From contig NZ_JAELVQ010000007.1 of NCBI RefSeq assembly GCF_016428595.1, positions 1 to 64,000 on the forward strand: a DNA stretch of 64,000 nucleotides, in the 5' to 3' direction. The DNA is from Snuella sedimenti. Lineage in GTDB: Bacteria; Bacteroidota; Bacteroidia; Flavobacteriales; Flavobacteriaceae. This document shows, one piece after another, positions 25,001 through 34,316 of the stretch (positions within the stretch are counted from its first letter, which is position 1; each line of letters begins with the position of its first letter). The notes under the pieces are model-generated. The model was not told the origin of the DNA. It worked only from the letters and a program-made list of their open reading frames with translations, and ran no database searches. The position numbers and the translations under genes were made by a program.

Positions 25001-27022
25001 AAGGATTTGGCATCTAATCAAACAGCGCCTTTACCATATGTGTCCACGGCTAGTGGTGTTTGGGGTAATGCGGGAACTTGGCTTAACGGTGCAGATAATA
25101 TCTTGCCAAATGCACTTAGTCTGGATGGGGAAACATATATTGATTGGAATATTGTTGAAACGAATCACGACATAAGCTCTGGTGATAAGGATATTACAGT
25201 TTTGGGGCTTATAAATGCTTCAGGGACGATAACTATAGCCGATCCAGTGGTTACATCCCCAATTGAAAATAATGATGGACAAAGTTTACGGGTGACGCAT
25301 TATTTAGAAATAGATGGTGTCATAGATTTGGTGGGAGAATCACAACTTGTACAGGACGAAGGAAGTATTTTGGATGCCGATAGTGGGGGGTATATTGAAA
25401 GGGATCAACAAGGTACGGCCAACAGTTTTAACTATAATTATTGGTCTTCTTCGGTTAGTCCAATAACGGGTAATACAGGAACACGAGGAACGGGTGTAGA
25501 GAGTAATAATAGCAATTATACGGTTTCGGGAGTTTTATATGACGGAACCTCGTCTGATGCATACCAAAGTATAATGTTTGAGGCAGCAAAAAATGCAGCA
25601 GATTCTGATACCCCCTCTGATCCTAAGACTATCAGTACGCGATGGTTTTACAAGTTTTATGGGCCGCATAACAGTTATAGTGGCTGGTCAAAAATCAACC
25701 ACTTATCATCGTTACAACCTGGTGAGGGCTTTACTATGAAGGGAACTTCTGGAGCTGCCGATCTTTTAACAAATCAGAACTATGTGTTTAAAGGATTGCC
25801 AAATAATGGCGATATTAGCTTGGAGTTGGATAAGTCTTCAGGTGACATGGAACGCTTAATAGGCAACCCGTATCCATCAGCAATTGATGCCGATGAATTT
25901 ATTTTGGATAATATAAAAACAACCGAAACAATAAATGGAGAAGTAGGAAGAAATAGTGTTAACGTTATAAATGGGGCACTGTACTTTTGGCATCACTTTG
26001 GGGAGATTAATTCCCATCGTTTGTCCGATTATGTGGGGGGGTATGCTACTTATACGCTTATGGGAGGTACAGAGGCTTATTCTACCGATGACCGTATTGA
26101 TAATTCCTCTCCAACAGTTGGAGGAGATAAAATCCCGGAGCGCTATATCCCTTTAAATCAAGGCTTTTTTGTGCGTACCTATTTGCCATCCGGAATCAGT
26201 GGGACAACTACGACGGTAGAAGGGGGCACAATTGTGTTTAAAAATAGTCAACGTGTGTTTGTAAGGGAAGATAGTACTGGTATAAATGAGGGTTCTATAT
26301 TTTTTAAGCCAAGTAATACAAAGAAAGCAATAACAGAAAAGCCTAAGGACACCCGTCCAAAAATTAGGTTACGATTTATATCACCATTAGGCTTTCAAAG
26401 ACAACTTTTGGTGGGGGCAGATAAAAATGCTACCAATGATTTTGATTTGGGATATGATGCGCCTCTTGCAGATATTAATAAGGACGATATGTATTGGATG
26501 CTTCATGGTGGTAAGTTTGTAATACAGGGAGTTGGTGGTTTTGAAGCAAATCAAGAATTGCCCTTGGGACTAAGTGTTAATCAGTCTGGTGTGGTTTCAA
26601 TAAAAATTGATGCTATTGAGAATTTGGATTCAGATTTGGCTGTTTATATAAAGGATGGTGTTACTGGAGAAACACATCAAATAAACAATGAGCCGTATGA
26701 GGTTTATTTGGATGTTGGAGAATATGAGAGTAGATTTTCATTAGTGCTTAAACCAAAGCAAGTAGATGATGAGGTGTCCCCGATAGATGATTATGTTGTT
26801 TATTTTGATCCTGAGACGTCTTCACTAATTATTAAGCCCAAAGGGCAAACGGAGGTGTTTAATGTTATGCTATATAACTTCTTTGGAAAACGCGTGAAGA
26901 CAAATAAGGTTAGAGTCAATAAAATGACAAAACTTAAAAAACCAAAGTCAGGCATTTACATATTAAGGTTTAATGCTGGTAATAGGGTGATAAGTAAAAA
27001 AATTCTAATTAAGAAACAATAA
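22064..27022 (+). CDS. Giant type IX-secreted surface protein with LamG domain and sorting tail
   Basis: 1652 residues. Signal peptide (about 1-28, ending GYSQ), then beta-rich modules: a choice-of-anchor D-like Ig-type domain (about 150-270), a module beginning GGITADFRLWLKSTRG (about 285-545) of the kind found in large flavobacterial adhesins, a LamG/concanavalin-like jelly-roll (about 770-930, with AFTISAWVKYS and IDEVYVWDEALTEGQI), further beta repeats, and a C-terminal T9SS type A sorting domain (last ~85 residues: YNFFGKRVKT, KSGIYILRF, KKILIKK). Likely exported through the outer membrane by the PorT-containing system and cell-attached or released. Function such as adhesion or glycan binding is inferred from the LamG domain only. 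Confidence 0.88.
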   Translation: MLLKSVSHQLSVKFVLLFFLMSFIGYSQDEIQVEIIGGAIVVEYDIITITAGNAISFRITNTGAKSKCANLKVEDITLDPSTGFSVTHNGVPQNIKPDACKNGDKYMDFTITNDSGNCVNSTDVTIHLNGSGGDFEFEFHLSGTPEINVLGGSPYADIANGSTTTTAETGTYFGVVDQGSTVTRNYIITSTGSCPLDVTAISSSLGDFSVETDLILPDSSIDNLPVSIDPGSYVIFSVTFLAPVSSGTLISTISISNSDNTTFTFDVSAEIFDYNIPGPGGITADFRLWLKSTRGVTRDANSKVEKWSDIGTNGKHATQSSTAKRPIYIDDAASNINFNPVIQFENNGGSTNQYLYNSSNGFYSQDIFIVMVPDVDVSSASGMTIFSGSISDIITPENYVDDSDDVTGVGMGDFTSNVTGERLWYNQGSSTTNPYYSLPASSSRAYDVAGIINARNKSATASDGMTILYNSVDDTPVATQTITTFQNVGYVDTAPDPDVTWGTPYKIGINANSNFGNLNGRVAEIFTFAERVSDADRQKIESYLAIKYGITLGASTEAQKNYVNSFDTIIWDITANAGYNYHVTGIGRDSISDLNQKQSKTLNTTNEVTIGLNGIYSTNNANISEFIEDGDFLVWGSNNNAYTGTSTNTVTIASGLTTSLTRIDRKWKIVESKESVNGDVGKVYVSIPVDAFSSFSLGADEEYVLIVADADSFSDTDIIDVIPLESDGNSNLETWYDFDGTKYFTFGRASKLSENHAMHIDSDDYLVGASDLNLNIDAFTISAWVKYSVSSSDPRTIVSKGSKLQLRINTSDQVEVMVDDTVTPKFTSTMQLNDGKWHQITLVYNSGTIFLYVDGVLDKSELNVVAPSLNYNHFSVGALYIDKNTIENPLKGDIDEVYVWDEALTEGQIRYLMNQEISKTGEGLVDGKILPQAVESNEVATLQWSKLKAYYDFNSFYGSTAEGLTDDRNFLRLKYLDKDKDLASNQTAPLPYVSTASGVWGNAGTWLNGADNILPNALSLDGETYIDWNIVETNHDISSGDKDITVLGLINASGTITIADPVVTSPIENNDGQSLRVTHYLEIDGVIDLVGESQLVQDEGSILDADSGGYIERDQQGTANSFNYNYWSSSVSPITGNTGTRGTGVESNNSNYTVSGVLYDGTSSDAYQSIMFEAAKNAADSDTPSDPKTISTRWFYKFYGPHNSYSGWSKINHLSSLQPGEGFTMKGTSGAADLLTNQNYVFKGLPNNGDISLELDKSSGDMERLIGNPYPSAIDADEFILDNIKTTETINGEVGRNSVNVINGALYFWHHFGEINSHRLSDYVGGYATYTLMGGTEAYSTDDRIDNSSPTVGGDKIPERYIPLNQGFFVRTYLPSGISGTTTTVEGGTIVFKNSQRVFVREDSTGINEGSIFFKPSNTKKAITEKPKDTRPKIRLRFISPLGFQRQLLVGADKNATNDFDLGYDAPLADINKDDMYWMLHGGKFVIQGVGGFEANQELPLGLSVNQSGVVSIKIDAIENLDSDLAVYIKDGVTGETHQINNEPYEVYLDVGEYESRFSLVLKPKQVDDEVSPIDDYVVYFDPETSSLIIKPKGQTEVFNVMLYNFFGKRVKTNKVRVNKMTKLKKPKSGIYILRFNAGNRVISKKILIKKQ

Positions 27023-27060
27023 TCATGTATAGGTCTTAAAGCTTGACCATAGCATAAAGT

Positions 27061-27106
27061 AAAACAAACAGCCCCGAATATTTTACATTCGGGGCTGTTT
27101 GTTTTA
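27061..27106. terminator. Strong bidirectional terminator
   Basis: Long stem AAACAAACAGCCCCGAAT with its complement around a short loop, flanked by A and T runs, between convergent genes (giant surface protein and FKBP lipoprotein). Serves both. Confidence 0.92.
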
Positions 27107-27122
27107 AGGAACGTATGTTCTA

Positions 27123-27581
27123 TTAGTTTACAGAAATTAAGTTGATTTCAAAAATAAGAACAGATCCGCCAGGGATACCATTATAATAGTTGTTACCATA
27201 ACCTAAATGAGCTGGAATTAAAAGCATGCCGCTGCCACCTTCCTTGAAATAAGTGATGCCTTCGGTCCAACCACTTATTACCTGTTGTAAGTTAAATGAA
27301 ATACCTTCAGTACTACTTTGGTCAAAAACATTACCGTTGGTAAAGTAACCTTTATAGGCAACGGTTACATCTGAGGTAAATGCGGGTTGGGTACCGGTAC
27401 CTGGTTCGTTAATGATATAATACAAGCCAGAGCTGCTTTTTTCGGCAGTTAAATTGTTGTCTGCTAAATAGTTCTTAATTTCTTCGTCGTTTTTAGAAAC
27501 AAAATCGGTTGTTTCTTTTTTTGAGCATGATAGTGCGATAACGCATGTTACTATGGCAATTAATGTTTTTTTCATTTTCAT
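27123..27581 (-). CDS. FKBP-type peptidyl-prolyl isomerase lipoprotein
   Basis: Periplasmic or outer-membrane proline isomerase. From the ATG at 27581 the product is about 152 residues with a lipoprotein signal (MKMKKTLIAIVTCVIALSC; Cys19 is the lipid site). The FKBP domain spans about 65-150: VTVAYKGYFTNGNVFDQS, VISGWTEGITYFKEGG, LLIPAHLGYGN and SVLIFEINLISV are the canonical strands. An upstream ATG at 27644 adds 21 residues that destroy the signal peptide, so I reject it. Confidence 0.92.
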   Translation of the reverse strand: MKMKKTLIAIVTCVIALSCSKKETTDFVSKNDEEIKNYLADNNLTAEKSSSGLYYIINEPGTGTQPAFTSDVTVAYKGYFTNGNVFDQSSTEGISFNLQQVISGWTEGITYFKEGGSGMLLIPAHLGYGNNYYNGIPGGSVLIFEINLISVN

Positions 27582-27636
27582 TTTCTTTTTTTTCAAGAAG
27601 CAAATATAGGTAATTTGTATTCGTGCTTTAAAAAGT

Positions 27637-27666
27637 AAAACCACCCTGTTATTGCAGAGTGGTTTT
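27637..27666 (-). terminator. htpG terminator
   Basis: Stem AAAACCAC...CTG / CAG...GTGGTTTT, with a T-rich run on the minus-strand 3' side. Located between the htpG stop and the FKBP gene. Confidence 0.8.
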
Positions 27667-27708
27667 GTTTAAGTTTCTTAGTATTTAAAATTAAAATGTT
27701 CTAAAATC

Positions 27709-29619
27709 TTATTTGATCATTTCGTAGCTACGCTTAATAAAGTTGGTTAGTTCTTCACCTTTTAAAAGCCCTTGGGAAAGGCGAGCTAAATCTAATCCTT
27801 GCTTGATTAAGCGTTCTTGTTTTTTTCGGGTTTTAGTTGCGAGAATATCGCTTACCAATTCTGAGTTTGTGTTTACAACAAGATTGTACATTTCTGGCAT
27901 ATTGCCCATACCAAACATGCCGCCACCACCTGTTGCTTGCATTTCCTTCATACGGCGCATAAACTCAGGTTGTGTAATCATAAATGGCGAATCGTTACTG
28001 TCCATAGCTTCCAATTGAACCATGAATTTCTCTGATGGAATAACTTCTTTAAGCAATTCGTCAAGCGTTTTAGTCTGTTCCTCATCTAGTTTGGAAATCG
28101 TAGTATCATCTTTTTTGATCAACTTGTCAATGTGATCTGCATCAACACGGGCAAAAGAAATATTTTCTTTAGATGTTTCTAATTTTTGCATTAAGTGCGA
28201 TACTATTGGCGAATCTAATAACAACACTTCATAACCTTTTGCTTTGGCAGTTTCGATGTAACTATGCTGCTCATCTTTGTTGGACGCGTATAGGATAACC
28301 AATTTGTCATCTTTGTCAGTTTGTTTTGCTTTAATTTTATTATACAGTTCTTCATAGGTATAATAAGATCCGTCAACCGTAGGATATAGAGCAAAAGCAT
28401 CTGCCTTTTCGAAGAATTTTTCTTCAGAAAGCATACCGTACTCAATTACGATCTTAATATCGTTCCATTTAGCTTCAAAATCTTCTCTGTTATTGTTGAA
28501 GAGAGATTTTAGTTTGTCGGCTACCTTACGGGTAATATAAGATGAAATCTTCTTTACGGCGCCATCGGCCTGTAAATACGAACGCGATACGTTTAATGGT
28601 ATGTCTGGCGAATCGATAACACCACGTAGCATAGTCAAGAATTCTGGAACAATACCTTCCACATTGTCCGTAACAAAAACTTGATTTTGATAGAGCTGGA
28701 TTCTGTCCTTCTGCATGTTTAAATCCTGTGTCATTTTAGGGAAGTACAGGATCCCGGTCAAATTAAACGGGTAATCCACATTTAGATGGATATTGAATAA
28801 TGGCTCTTCAAATTGCATGGGGTACAATTCCCTATAGAAGTCTTTGTAATCTTGTTCTTCTAGATCCGAAGGTTGTTTAGTCCAAGCTGGATTTGGGTTA
28901 TTTATAATATCGTCTACAGTAATTTTCTTGTGCGGCTCGGTCGTTTCCTTTCCGTCTTTGTCCGTTGTGGTTTTGGGTGTAAAGTCAGGATCATTAATCT
29001 CCTTTGTTCCAAATTTAATTGGAATAGGCATAAATTTGTTATACTTTAATAACAGTTCACGAATACGACTCTCTTCTAAAAACTCTGTGGAATCTTCGGC
29101 AATATGAAGTATAATTTCAGAGCCTCTATTGGTTTTATCTGAAGCCTCTAGGGTGAATTCCGGGCTGCCATCGCAAGTCCAGTGTGCAGCGGCTTCATCT
29201 TTATAAGATTTAGTAATGATCTCAACTTTATTGGCAACCATAAATGCAGAATAGAAGCCCAGTCCAAAATGACCTATAATGCCAGAATCTTTAGCAGAAT
29301 CTTTATACTTGTCTAAAAATTCTTCAGCACCAGAAAAAGCAACTTCATTGATGTATTTTTCAACTTCATCAGCTGTCATTCCAATTCCTTGGTCTATAAT
29401 GTGCAGCTTCTTGCCTTCTTTATCTATTTTAACTTCAATTTGAGGGTTGCCATATTCAACTTTTGCCTCTCCAATACTAGTGAGGTGCTTTAATTTTAAT
29501 GTAGCATCTGTAGCATTACTTATTAATTCACGTAAAAAGATTTCGTGATCACTATACAAGAATTTTTTAATAAGTGGAAAGATGTTTTCTACCGATACAT
29601 TAATATTTCCTTTTGTCAT
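27709..29619 (-). CDS. htpG: HSP90-family chaperone HtpG
   Basis: ATP-dependent cytosolic chaperone of 636 residues. The N-terminal GHKL ATPase domain shows SDHEIFLRELISNATDA, the Mg/ATP-binding IIDQGIGMT and the lid region GHFGLGFYSAFMVA; the middle domain includes LNVSRSYLQAD with the catalytic-loop Arg; the C-terminal dimerisation domain is present, with an M/G-rich loop (GGGGMFGMGNMPEM) near residues 575-590. Monocistronic, with its own terminator. Confidence 0.97.
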   Translation of the reverse strand: MTKGNINVSVENIFPLIKKFLYSDHEIFLRELISNATDATLKLKHLTSIGEAKVEYGNPQIEVKIDKEGKKLHIIDQGIGMTADEVEKYINEVAFSGAEEFLDKYKDSAKDSGIIGHFGLGFYSAFMVANKVEIITKSYKDEAAAHWTCDGSPEFTLEASDKTNRGSEIILHIAEDSTEFLEESRIRELLLKYNKFMPIPIKFGTKEINDPDFTPKTTTDKDGKETTEPHKKITVDDIINNPNPAWTKQPSDLEEQDYKDFYRELYPMQFEEPLFNIHLNVDYPFNLTGILYFPKMTQDLNMQKDRIQLYQNQVFVTDNVEGIVPEFLTMLRGVIDSPDIPLNVSRSYLQADGAVKKISSYITRKVADKLKSLFNNNREDFEAKWNDIKIVIEYGMLSEEKFFEKADAFALYPTVDGSYYTYEELYNKIKAKQTDKDDKLVILYASNKDEQHSYIETAKAKGYEVLLLDSPIVSHLMQKLETSKENISFARVDADHIDKLIKKDDTTISKLDEEQTKTLDELLKEVIPSEKFMVQLEAMDSNDSPFMITQPEFMRRMKEMQATGGGGMFGMGNMPEMYNLVVNTNSELVSDILATKTRKKQERLIKQGLDLARLSQGLLKGEELTNFIKRSYEMIK

Positions 29620-29845
29620 AATTCAATAAATTTATTAGGTGTTCTTCAAGAAATGCTCGAAAAATTAGTTATTTGCTTAATTACATAACAGGTCAGGGCA
29701 ACAAAAATGCCAATTGTTAAAAGGTGACAAACTGACATTTATTGAGGTTTAAAAGTGTGTAACAGTTCGTATTTCAGGATTTAATTTTGTATTTTTCTGG
29801 AACAGAAAAACAAGAATGAAAGTGTAAATTAAAAAAGCAGGTGTC

Positions 29846-30850
29846 ATGTATAATTCGAAAATAATTGGTTTAGGGAAATACGTTCCTGATAATGTGGTGA
29901 CAAATGACGATTTGTCAAAGATGATGGATACCAGCGATGCTTGGATTCAAGAGCGAACAGGTATAAAGGAGCGTCGATGGATCGATAAAAGTACTGGTGA
30001 TACTTCGGCTGTTATGGGGGCTAAGGCAGCTAAAATTGCTATAGACCGAGCGGGATTAACTAAAGATGATATCGACTTTATTGTTTTTGCAACGTTGAGC
30101 CCCGATTATTATTTCCCGGGTTGTGGGGTGCAAATTCAAGATATGCTAGATATGCCAACAGTGGGGGCCTTAGATGTAAGAAACCAATGTTCTGGATTTG
30201 TGTATGCATTGTCTGTTGCCGATCAGTTTATAAAGACAGGTATGTATAAAAATATTTTGGTTATAGGAGCAGAATATCATAGTAATGGGTTAGATAAAAC
30301 CACGCGAGGTAGAGGGGTGACTGTTATTTTTGGAGACGGAGCTGGTGCTTGTGTATTGTCAAGAGAAGAAGATAGTAACAAAGGAATTTTGTCTACTCAC
30401 TTGCATAGTGAAGGAAAGTATGCCGAAAAATTGATGGTAGCATCACCGAGTATTGCGCATTGGGTACCTGAAATTTTAGAATCTAAAAATGAAGATCTGT
30501 CCTATTTTCCATATATGGATGGCACCTTTGTGTTTAAGCATGCCGTGATTCGATTTAGTGAGGTTATTATGGAAGCACTAGAAAAAAATGGCCTAGCACA
30601 AGAAGATATTGATATGCTTATTCCCCATCAAGCAAATTTACGTATTGCGCAATATATCCAGAAAAAATTTGGTTTAAACGATAGTCAGGTGTTTAATAAT
30701 ATTATGAAATATGGAAATACTACTGCAGCTTCTGTGATTATAGCACTTACCGAAGCTTGGGAAGAAGGTGAAATTAAAGAGGGCGATATAGTGGTTTTAG
30801 CGGCTTTTGGTAGTGGTTTTACCTGGGGAAGCGCAATTATAAGATGGTAA
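29846..30850 (+). CDS. fabH: 3-oxoacyl-ACP synthase III family protein (FabH-like)
   Basis: Thiolase-fold condensing enzyme of 334 residues. Catalytic triad visible: Cys115 in RNQCSGF, His261 in PHQANLRI and Asn291 in YGNTTAAS; also the TGIKERRW block and the GDGAGACVL loop. KASIII enzymes start fatty acid synthesis from acyl-CoA and malonyl-ACP. Many flavobacteria carry several paralogues, and no other fatty-acid gene is adjacent, so this could be a specialised homologue (for example for branched or secondary lipids) rather than the main FabH. Followed by a terminator. Confidence 0.88.
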   Translation: MYNSKIIGLGKYVPDNVVTNDDLSKMMDTSDAWIQERTGIKERRWIDKSTGDTSAVMGAKAAKIAIDRAGLTKDDIDFIVFATLSPDYYFPGCGVQIQDMLDMPTVGALDVRNQCSGFVYALSVADQFIKTGMYKNILVIGAEYHSNGLDKTTRGRGVTVIFGDGAGACVLSREEDSNKGILSTHLHSEGKYAEKLMVASPSIAHWVPEILESKNEDLSYFPYMDGTFVFKHAVIRFSEVIMEALEKNGLAQEDIDMLIPHQANLRIAQYIQKKFGLNDSQVFNNIMKYGNTTAASVIIALTEAWEEGEIKEGDIVVLAAFGSGFTWGSAIIRW

Positions 30851-30872
30851 TGGAGGCTAATCAAATAAGAAC

Positions 30873-30904
30873 AAAAAATCCGAAACTATAAGTCTCGGAT
30901 TTTT
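30873..30904 (+). terminator. fabH terminator
   Basis: Stem AAAAATCCGA / TCGGATTTTT around an 11-base loop, 22 bases after the stop, followed by TTTTT. Confidence 0.85.
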
Positions 30905-31017
30905 CTAGCTATTAATCAACTCCAACTAACACTATTTCTAATGCGAAGGATCTAATAATTAGACGTAAAAAAGACTATAATATTGCATGAAATACAATAT
31001 TTAACATTTTTTAACAT

Positions 31018-31180
31018 TGAAGTGATTTAAACTTTTACAAATTGGCTAAAAAATTGCCGGTTTGCACCCATATTTTGTCTTTTTATCGTCACATAGCCCT
31101 GCTATGCGATTCAAAAAAGCCTTTGTCTGGTCACAAACCCATAAATTTTAGCTTCAATCCAAAAAGTTTAAACCACTTCA
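31018..31180 (+). repeat. P163 palindromic repeat, copy C
   Basis: A 163-bp imperfect palindrome with ends TGAAGTGATTTAAACTTTT and AAAAAGTTTAAACCACTTCA and central hairpin CATAG-CCCTG-CTATG. About 96% identical (six or so differences) to the inverted copy at 46238-46400. Non-coding; between convergent genes. Confidence 0.9.
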
Positions 31181-31192
31181 TTCTAAAAAGCT

Positions 31193-31224
31193 AAAAACTC
31201 GAAGTTAATTGGCTTCGAGTTTTT
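31193..31224. terminator. Terminator-like hairpin after P163 copy C
   Basis: Stem AAAAACTCGAAG / CTTCGAGTTTTT with A and T runs on both sides. Positioned to act on either strand. Confidence 0.75.
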
Positions 31225-31375
31225 GCTTATACTAATCTTTTTCGAAATTTATTAATATGTAGGTGACTAACTCTAAATAATTATTGTTTGTTTCGGTTAG
31301 ATAGTATATGGTCACAACGTATGCTTTTGATAATTATTGTGTTATGTGTTTGTTTTTTTAAAATATTGTATAAAA

Positions 31376-31409
31376 AATACCCCCACAAGAAGATTTTGTG
31401 GGGGTATTC
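31376..31409. terminator. GC-rich bidirectional terminator
   Basis: Stem AATACCCCCACAA / TTGTGGGGGTATT with a short loop and A runs on the left, which read as a T run on the minus strand. It fits termination of the receptor gene at 31613, although it lies about 200 bases beyond the stop. Confidence 0.75.
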
Positions 31410-31612
31410 ATATATGCTATTATATCAATATTTTTGGGGCGATTAGCAATTGAAGATAACTTTTTTAATTAAGTGACTAATTCAAATAAAAATTCGATAT
31501 TCATGCTAATGGAGGTGCTAGTTACAATTAAAATTGATTACAGGTAAATAAATAGCTTTTATTATACGAATATTCAGTTATTGTTAATTATTTAACAAGT
31601 GTGGTGAGGGGG

Positions 31613-34063
31613 TTATAAAAATCCACCACTGTCTTTGGTTTCATTGTTATCCCTGCTTTTCCTTTTAAGTGCTTGATTTTTTTCTCCCCCAAATCGATAA
31701 GAGAAACCAATGTAGGCAGTTCTACTTTCCCAGTTAAACTGTCCGTTAGAGGGGTAGGGCGTTTTGGCATCGAATTTAAATCGCATGCCTTTAAAGATGT
31801 CATTTACCCTAAAGCTTATGGAGCCTTTGCTTTTTAAGATGTTGAGGCTGGCACCAGCATTTAGCATAGACATAGAGCTAACATCAAATTGAATGCTTCT
31901 TCCGCCTCCAGTGAACATGTAAAATAATTGAAACCGTAAGTTTTTTGTTGCTGTAAAGTTGTTGTTAATACGAGCATTAAAAGCATTGTTGGTAACTTCC
32001 AACTGTTCGCCGTTTGCAATGCCAGATTGCTTTTGTAGGTATAGGTCTGTACTTGCATTAGTACTCCACCATTTGGTTATTTTGTAATTGGCAGCTACCT
32101 CAAAACCATACCGGTTGGTGTTGTTGTAATTGGAAAACGTAAGTAATACTTTATCTTCATCAAATGGATCTTTATTGACAATTCTGTTAATGGTGCCATT
32201 CACACGACGATAAAATGTACCGAATGATAACGATCCTTTTTTTAGCTGTCTCGTGTAATTAAATTCAAAAGAGTTGGTGAATTGAGGGTTTAGGTTTGGG
32301 TTTCCAACACTAGTAACACGAGGGGTGGCCCACTGTCGAATGGGATTTATTTGTCCTAGAGAAGGACGGTCTACGCGTCTGCTATAGCTAATTTGAAACT
32401 GGTTCTTTTCGGTTGGGTTATAAGTAATGAATGCTGATGGATACACCGAAAAAATAGCATCATCTACACTTAGCTTGTCAGAACCTTTATAAAAGTCGCC
32501 CTCAATTTCGTATTGTTCAAAACGGGCACCCAATTGTATGGAAATTGTTTTGAATTCATGATTGTAATTGGCATAAGCCGAGTAGATGTTTCTATTATAG
32601 GTAAACGAAATATTTGGGGTATCCTGTGTTTCAAAGCCACCATTGCCATCTGGGATTTGGTTTCCAGAGCCGTCTAAAACAAATTCGTGTTGGGAGGAAT
32701 CCGAATCATTTTCCGTTTTGTTCAATCGGTATTCAAGCCCTAATTCCAGTTTGCTTTTTTCTGATAATGGATTTGTATAATCCAGATTAATCAGCGTATT
32801 GTTGCTAATGTTGTTTATGTCGTTTGTGTAATTTAGAAAAGGATCTGAAGGATCTATATATTCTTCAGAAATGGCGTTTTCGGTTCCTTTTAGTTTGGAG
32901 TAATTAGATTCAAAATCAATTTTGTGTCCTTCTTTATCAAAATCTAATCGATAGTTAAAATTATAGGTTTGTTCGTAGTTGTCGTTAATTGAAATATTTG
33001 TGTTGTCAGTTGTAAGGGTATTGTCGTCTTGAATTTTAACGTTTCCCATTCCTTCGCTGTCAAAGTAGTTTTGTATAGTGTAAATGGAAAATGTATTGTT
33101 GTCATCTGCAAAAAAATCAATACCGAATTTTGCTAAATGAGATTCCGTGTCATTTTGGAATTTAAAATCTTGAAGCGAATTGTTACCATCTCTTTCAACA
33201 AAACCATTATTGTCAGATTTACCACTATTGGAGCCGTAATTTGTGTAAAAATTTAATTTCCCAGTTTTATAATTCATACCTACAGAACCGTTAAATCTTG
33301 TGTTAATACCTTGCGTTATGCCAGTGTCAATATTTCCGTTAAAGCCCTGATTTGCATTTTTGTGTAAAATAATGTTTATAATGCCACTCATGCCCTCGGG
33401 GTTGTATTTAGCAGATGGATTGGTAATGAGTTCTATTTGCTTTATAGAAGAAGAAGGTATTTGTTTTAGGAGCTGAGAGACACTTACGTTACTTGGTTTG
33501 CCGTCTATTAAAACACGAACGTTCTCATTTCCCCTCAGGCTTAAGTTTCCCGTTTGGGAATCGACACTAACAGATTGTATGTTGTTAAGCAATTCGGATG
33601 CTGTGGTTCCCGCCGAGGTTAAATCCTTACCGACGTTAATAACTTTGCGATCTATTTTCTGAACAACACTGGAGGTTTCGGCAATAACGGTAACTTCGTC
33701 TAGGCCCTCTGCGGCTTCTTCTAATAGGATATTGCCTAAATTGATTTTGTAGCTTCCTTTTCCAATAGCTATTTCTTTGCTAATGGTCTTGTAGCCTATA
33801 TATTGAATGTTTACTATAAAGTTGCCTTCTGCAATTTTTAGAATTTCGAAGGTGCCATCTTCATTGGTGATGCCTCCAGTTAAAGTTTCACCAGAAGTTT
33901 TTTTTACAATAACATTTACATAAGGTAAAGGTTGCTGTAGTTTAGCGTCTAATACTTTTCCAGTGATTGAGCCTGTTTTGTCAATAGCTTTTTCTGGAGT
34001 AAAAGCGAATGTTTTAATGCTTAAAAAGAATATGAGTAAGCATATATAGTGTGATTTTTTCAT
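31613..34063 (-). CDS. Outer-membrane beta-barrel receptor with carboxypeptidase-regulatory domain
   Basis: TonB-receptor-like outer-membrane protein of 816 residues. Signal peptide (about 1-23), a CarboxypepD_reg-like beta sandwich (about 30-115, GKVLDAKLQQPLPYVNVIV), a plug domain (about 130-240: SSVVQKIDRKVINVGKDL, ASELLNNIQSVSVD, RGNENVRVLIDGKPS, IELITNPSAKYNPEGMSGIINI) and a large barrel of the OMP_b-brl_3 type ending in YIGFSYRFGG with a short hydrophilic tail. No SusD partner is adjacent, so it is not a classical polysaccharide-utilisation pair; the substrate is unknown. Monocistronic. Confidence 0.88.
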   Translation of the reverse strand: MKKSHYICLLIFFLSIKTFAFTPEKAIDKTGSITGKVLDAKLQQPLPYVNVIVKKTSGETLTGGITNEDGTFEILKIAEGNFIVNIQYIGYKTISKEIAIGKGSYKINLGNILLEEAAEGLDEVTVIAETSSVVQKIDRKVINVGKDLTSAGTTASELLNNIQSVSVDSQTGNLSLRGNENVRVLIDGKPSNVSVSQLLKQIPSSSIKQIELITNPSAKYNPEGMSGIINIILHKNANQGFNGNIDTGITQGINTRFNGSVGMNYKTGKLNFYTNYGSNSGKSDNNGFVERDGNNSLQDFKFQNDTESHLAKFGIDFFADDNNTFSIYTIQNYFDSEGMGNVKIQDDNTLTTDNTNISINDNYEQTYNFNYRLDFDKEGHKIDFESNYSKLKGTENAISEEYIDPSDPFLNYTNDINNISNNTLINLDYTNPLSEKSKLELGLEYRLNKTENDSDSSQHEFVLDGSGNQIPDGNGGFETQDTPNISFTYNRNIYSAYANYNHEFKTISIQLGARFEQYEIEGDFYKGSDKLSVDDAIFSVYPSAFITYNPTEKNQFQISYSRRVDRPSLGQINPIRQWATPRVTSVGNPNLNPQFTNSFEFNYTRQLKKGSLSFGTFYRRVNGTINRIVNKDPFDEDKVLLTFSNYNNTNRYGFEVAANYKITKWWSTNASTDLYLQKQSGIANGEQLEVTNNAFNARINNNFTATKNLRFQLFYMFTGGGRSIQFDVSSMSMLNAGASLNILKSKGSISFRVNDIFKGMRFKFDAKTPYPSNGQFNWESRTAYIGFSYRFGGEKNQALKRKSRDNNETKDSGGFL

Positions 34064-34316
34064 TTATGTTATTTTTTTCGATTGATGATTTTCCTATAAG
34101 ACTTGAAATTACCCGTTCTGTTACCATGATTTATTCATCTTAACATCTTTTTAACATTTATGTGTAAAAACATTGTTGCTTCGTGCAGTACCAAGGGATT
34201 GGGTAGATTTTCTAATGGCACAATGCAAAAGTTTCCAGATGTGGGGGCAACGTTGCATTAGGCAGTAAAACCTTCAGAAAATATAGGTTGAGTGGTTGAT
34301 ACGATACTGTTCGGTG

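Noticed and set aside
31018-31180. P163 as a retron or tRNA-like RNA gene
   Set aside because: No reverse transcriptase nearby, no tRNA arms or CCA end, and the symmetric inverted termini fit a palindromic repeat better.
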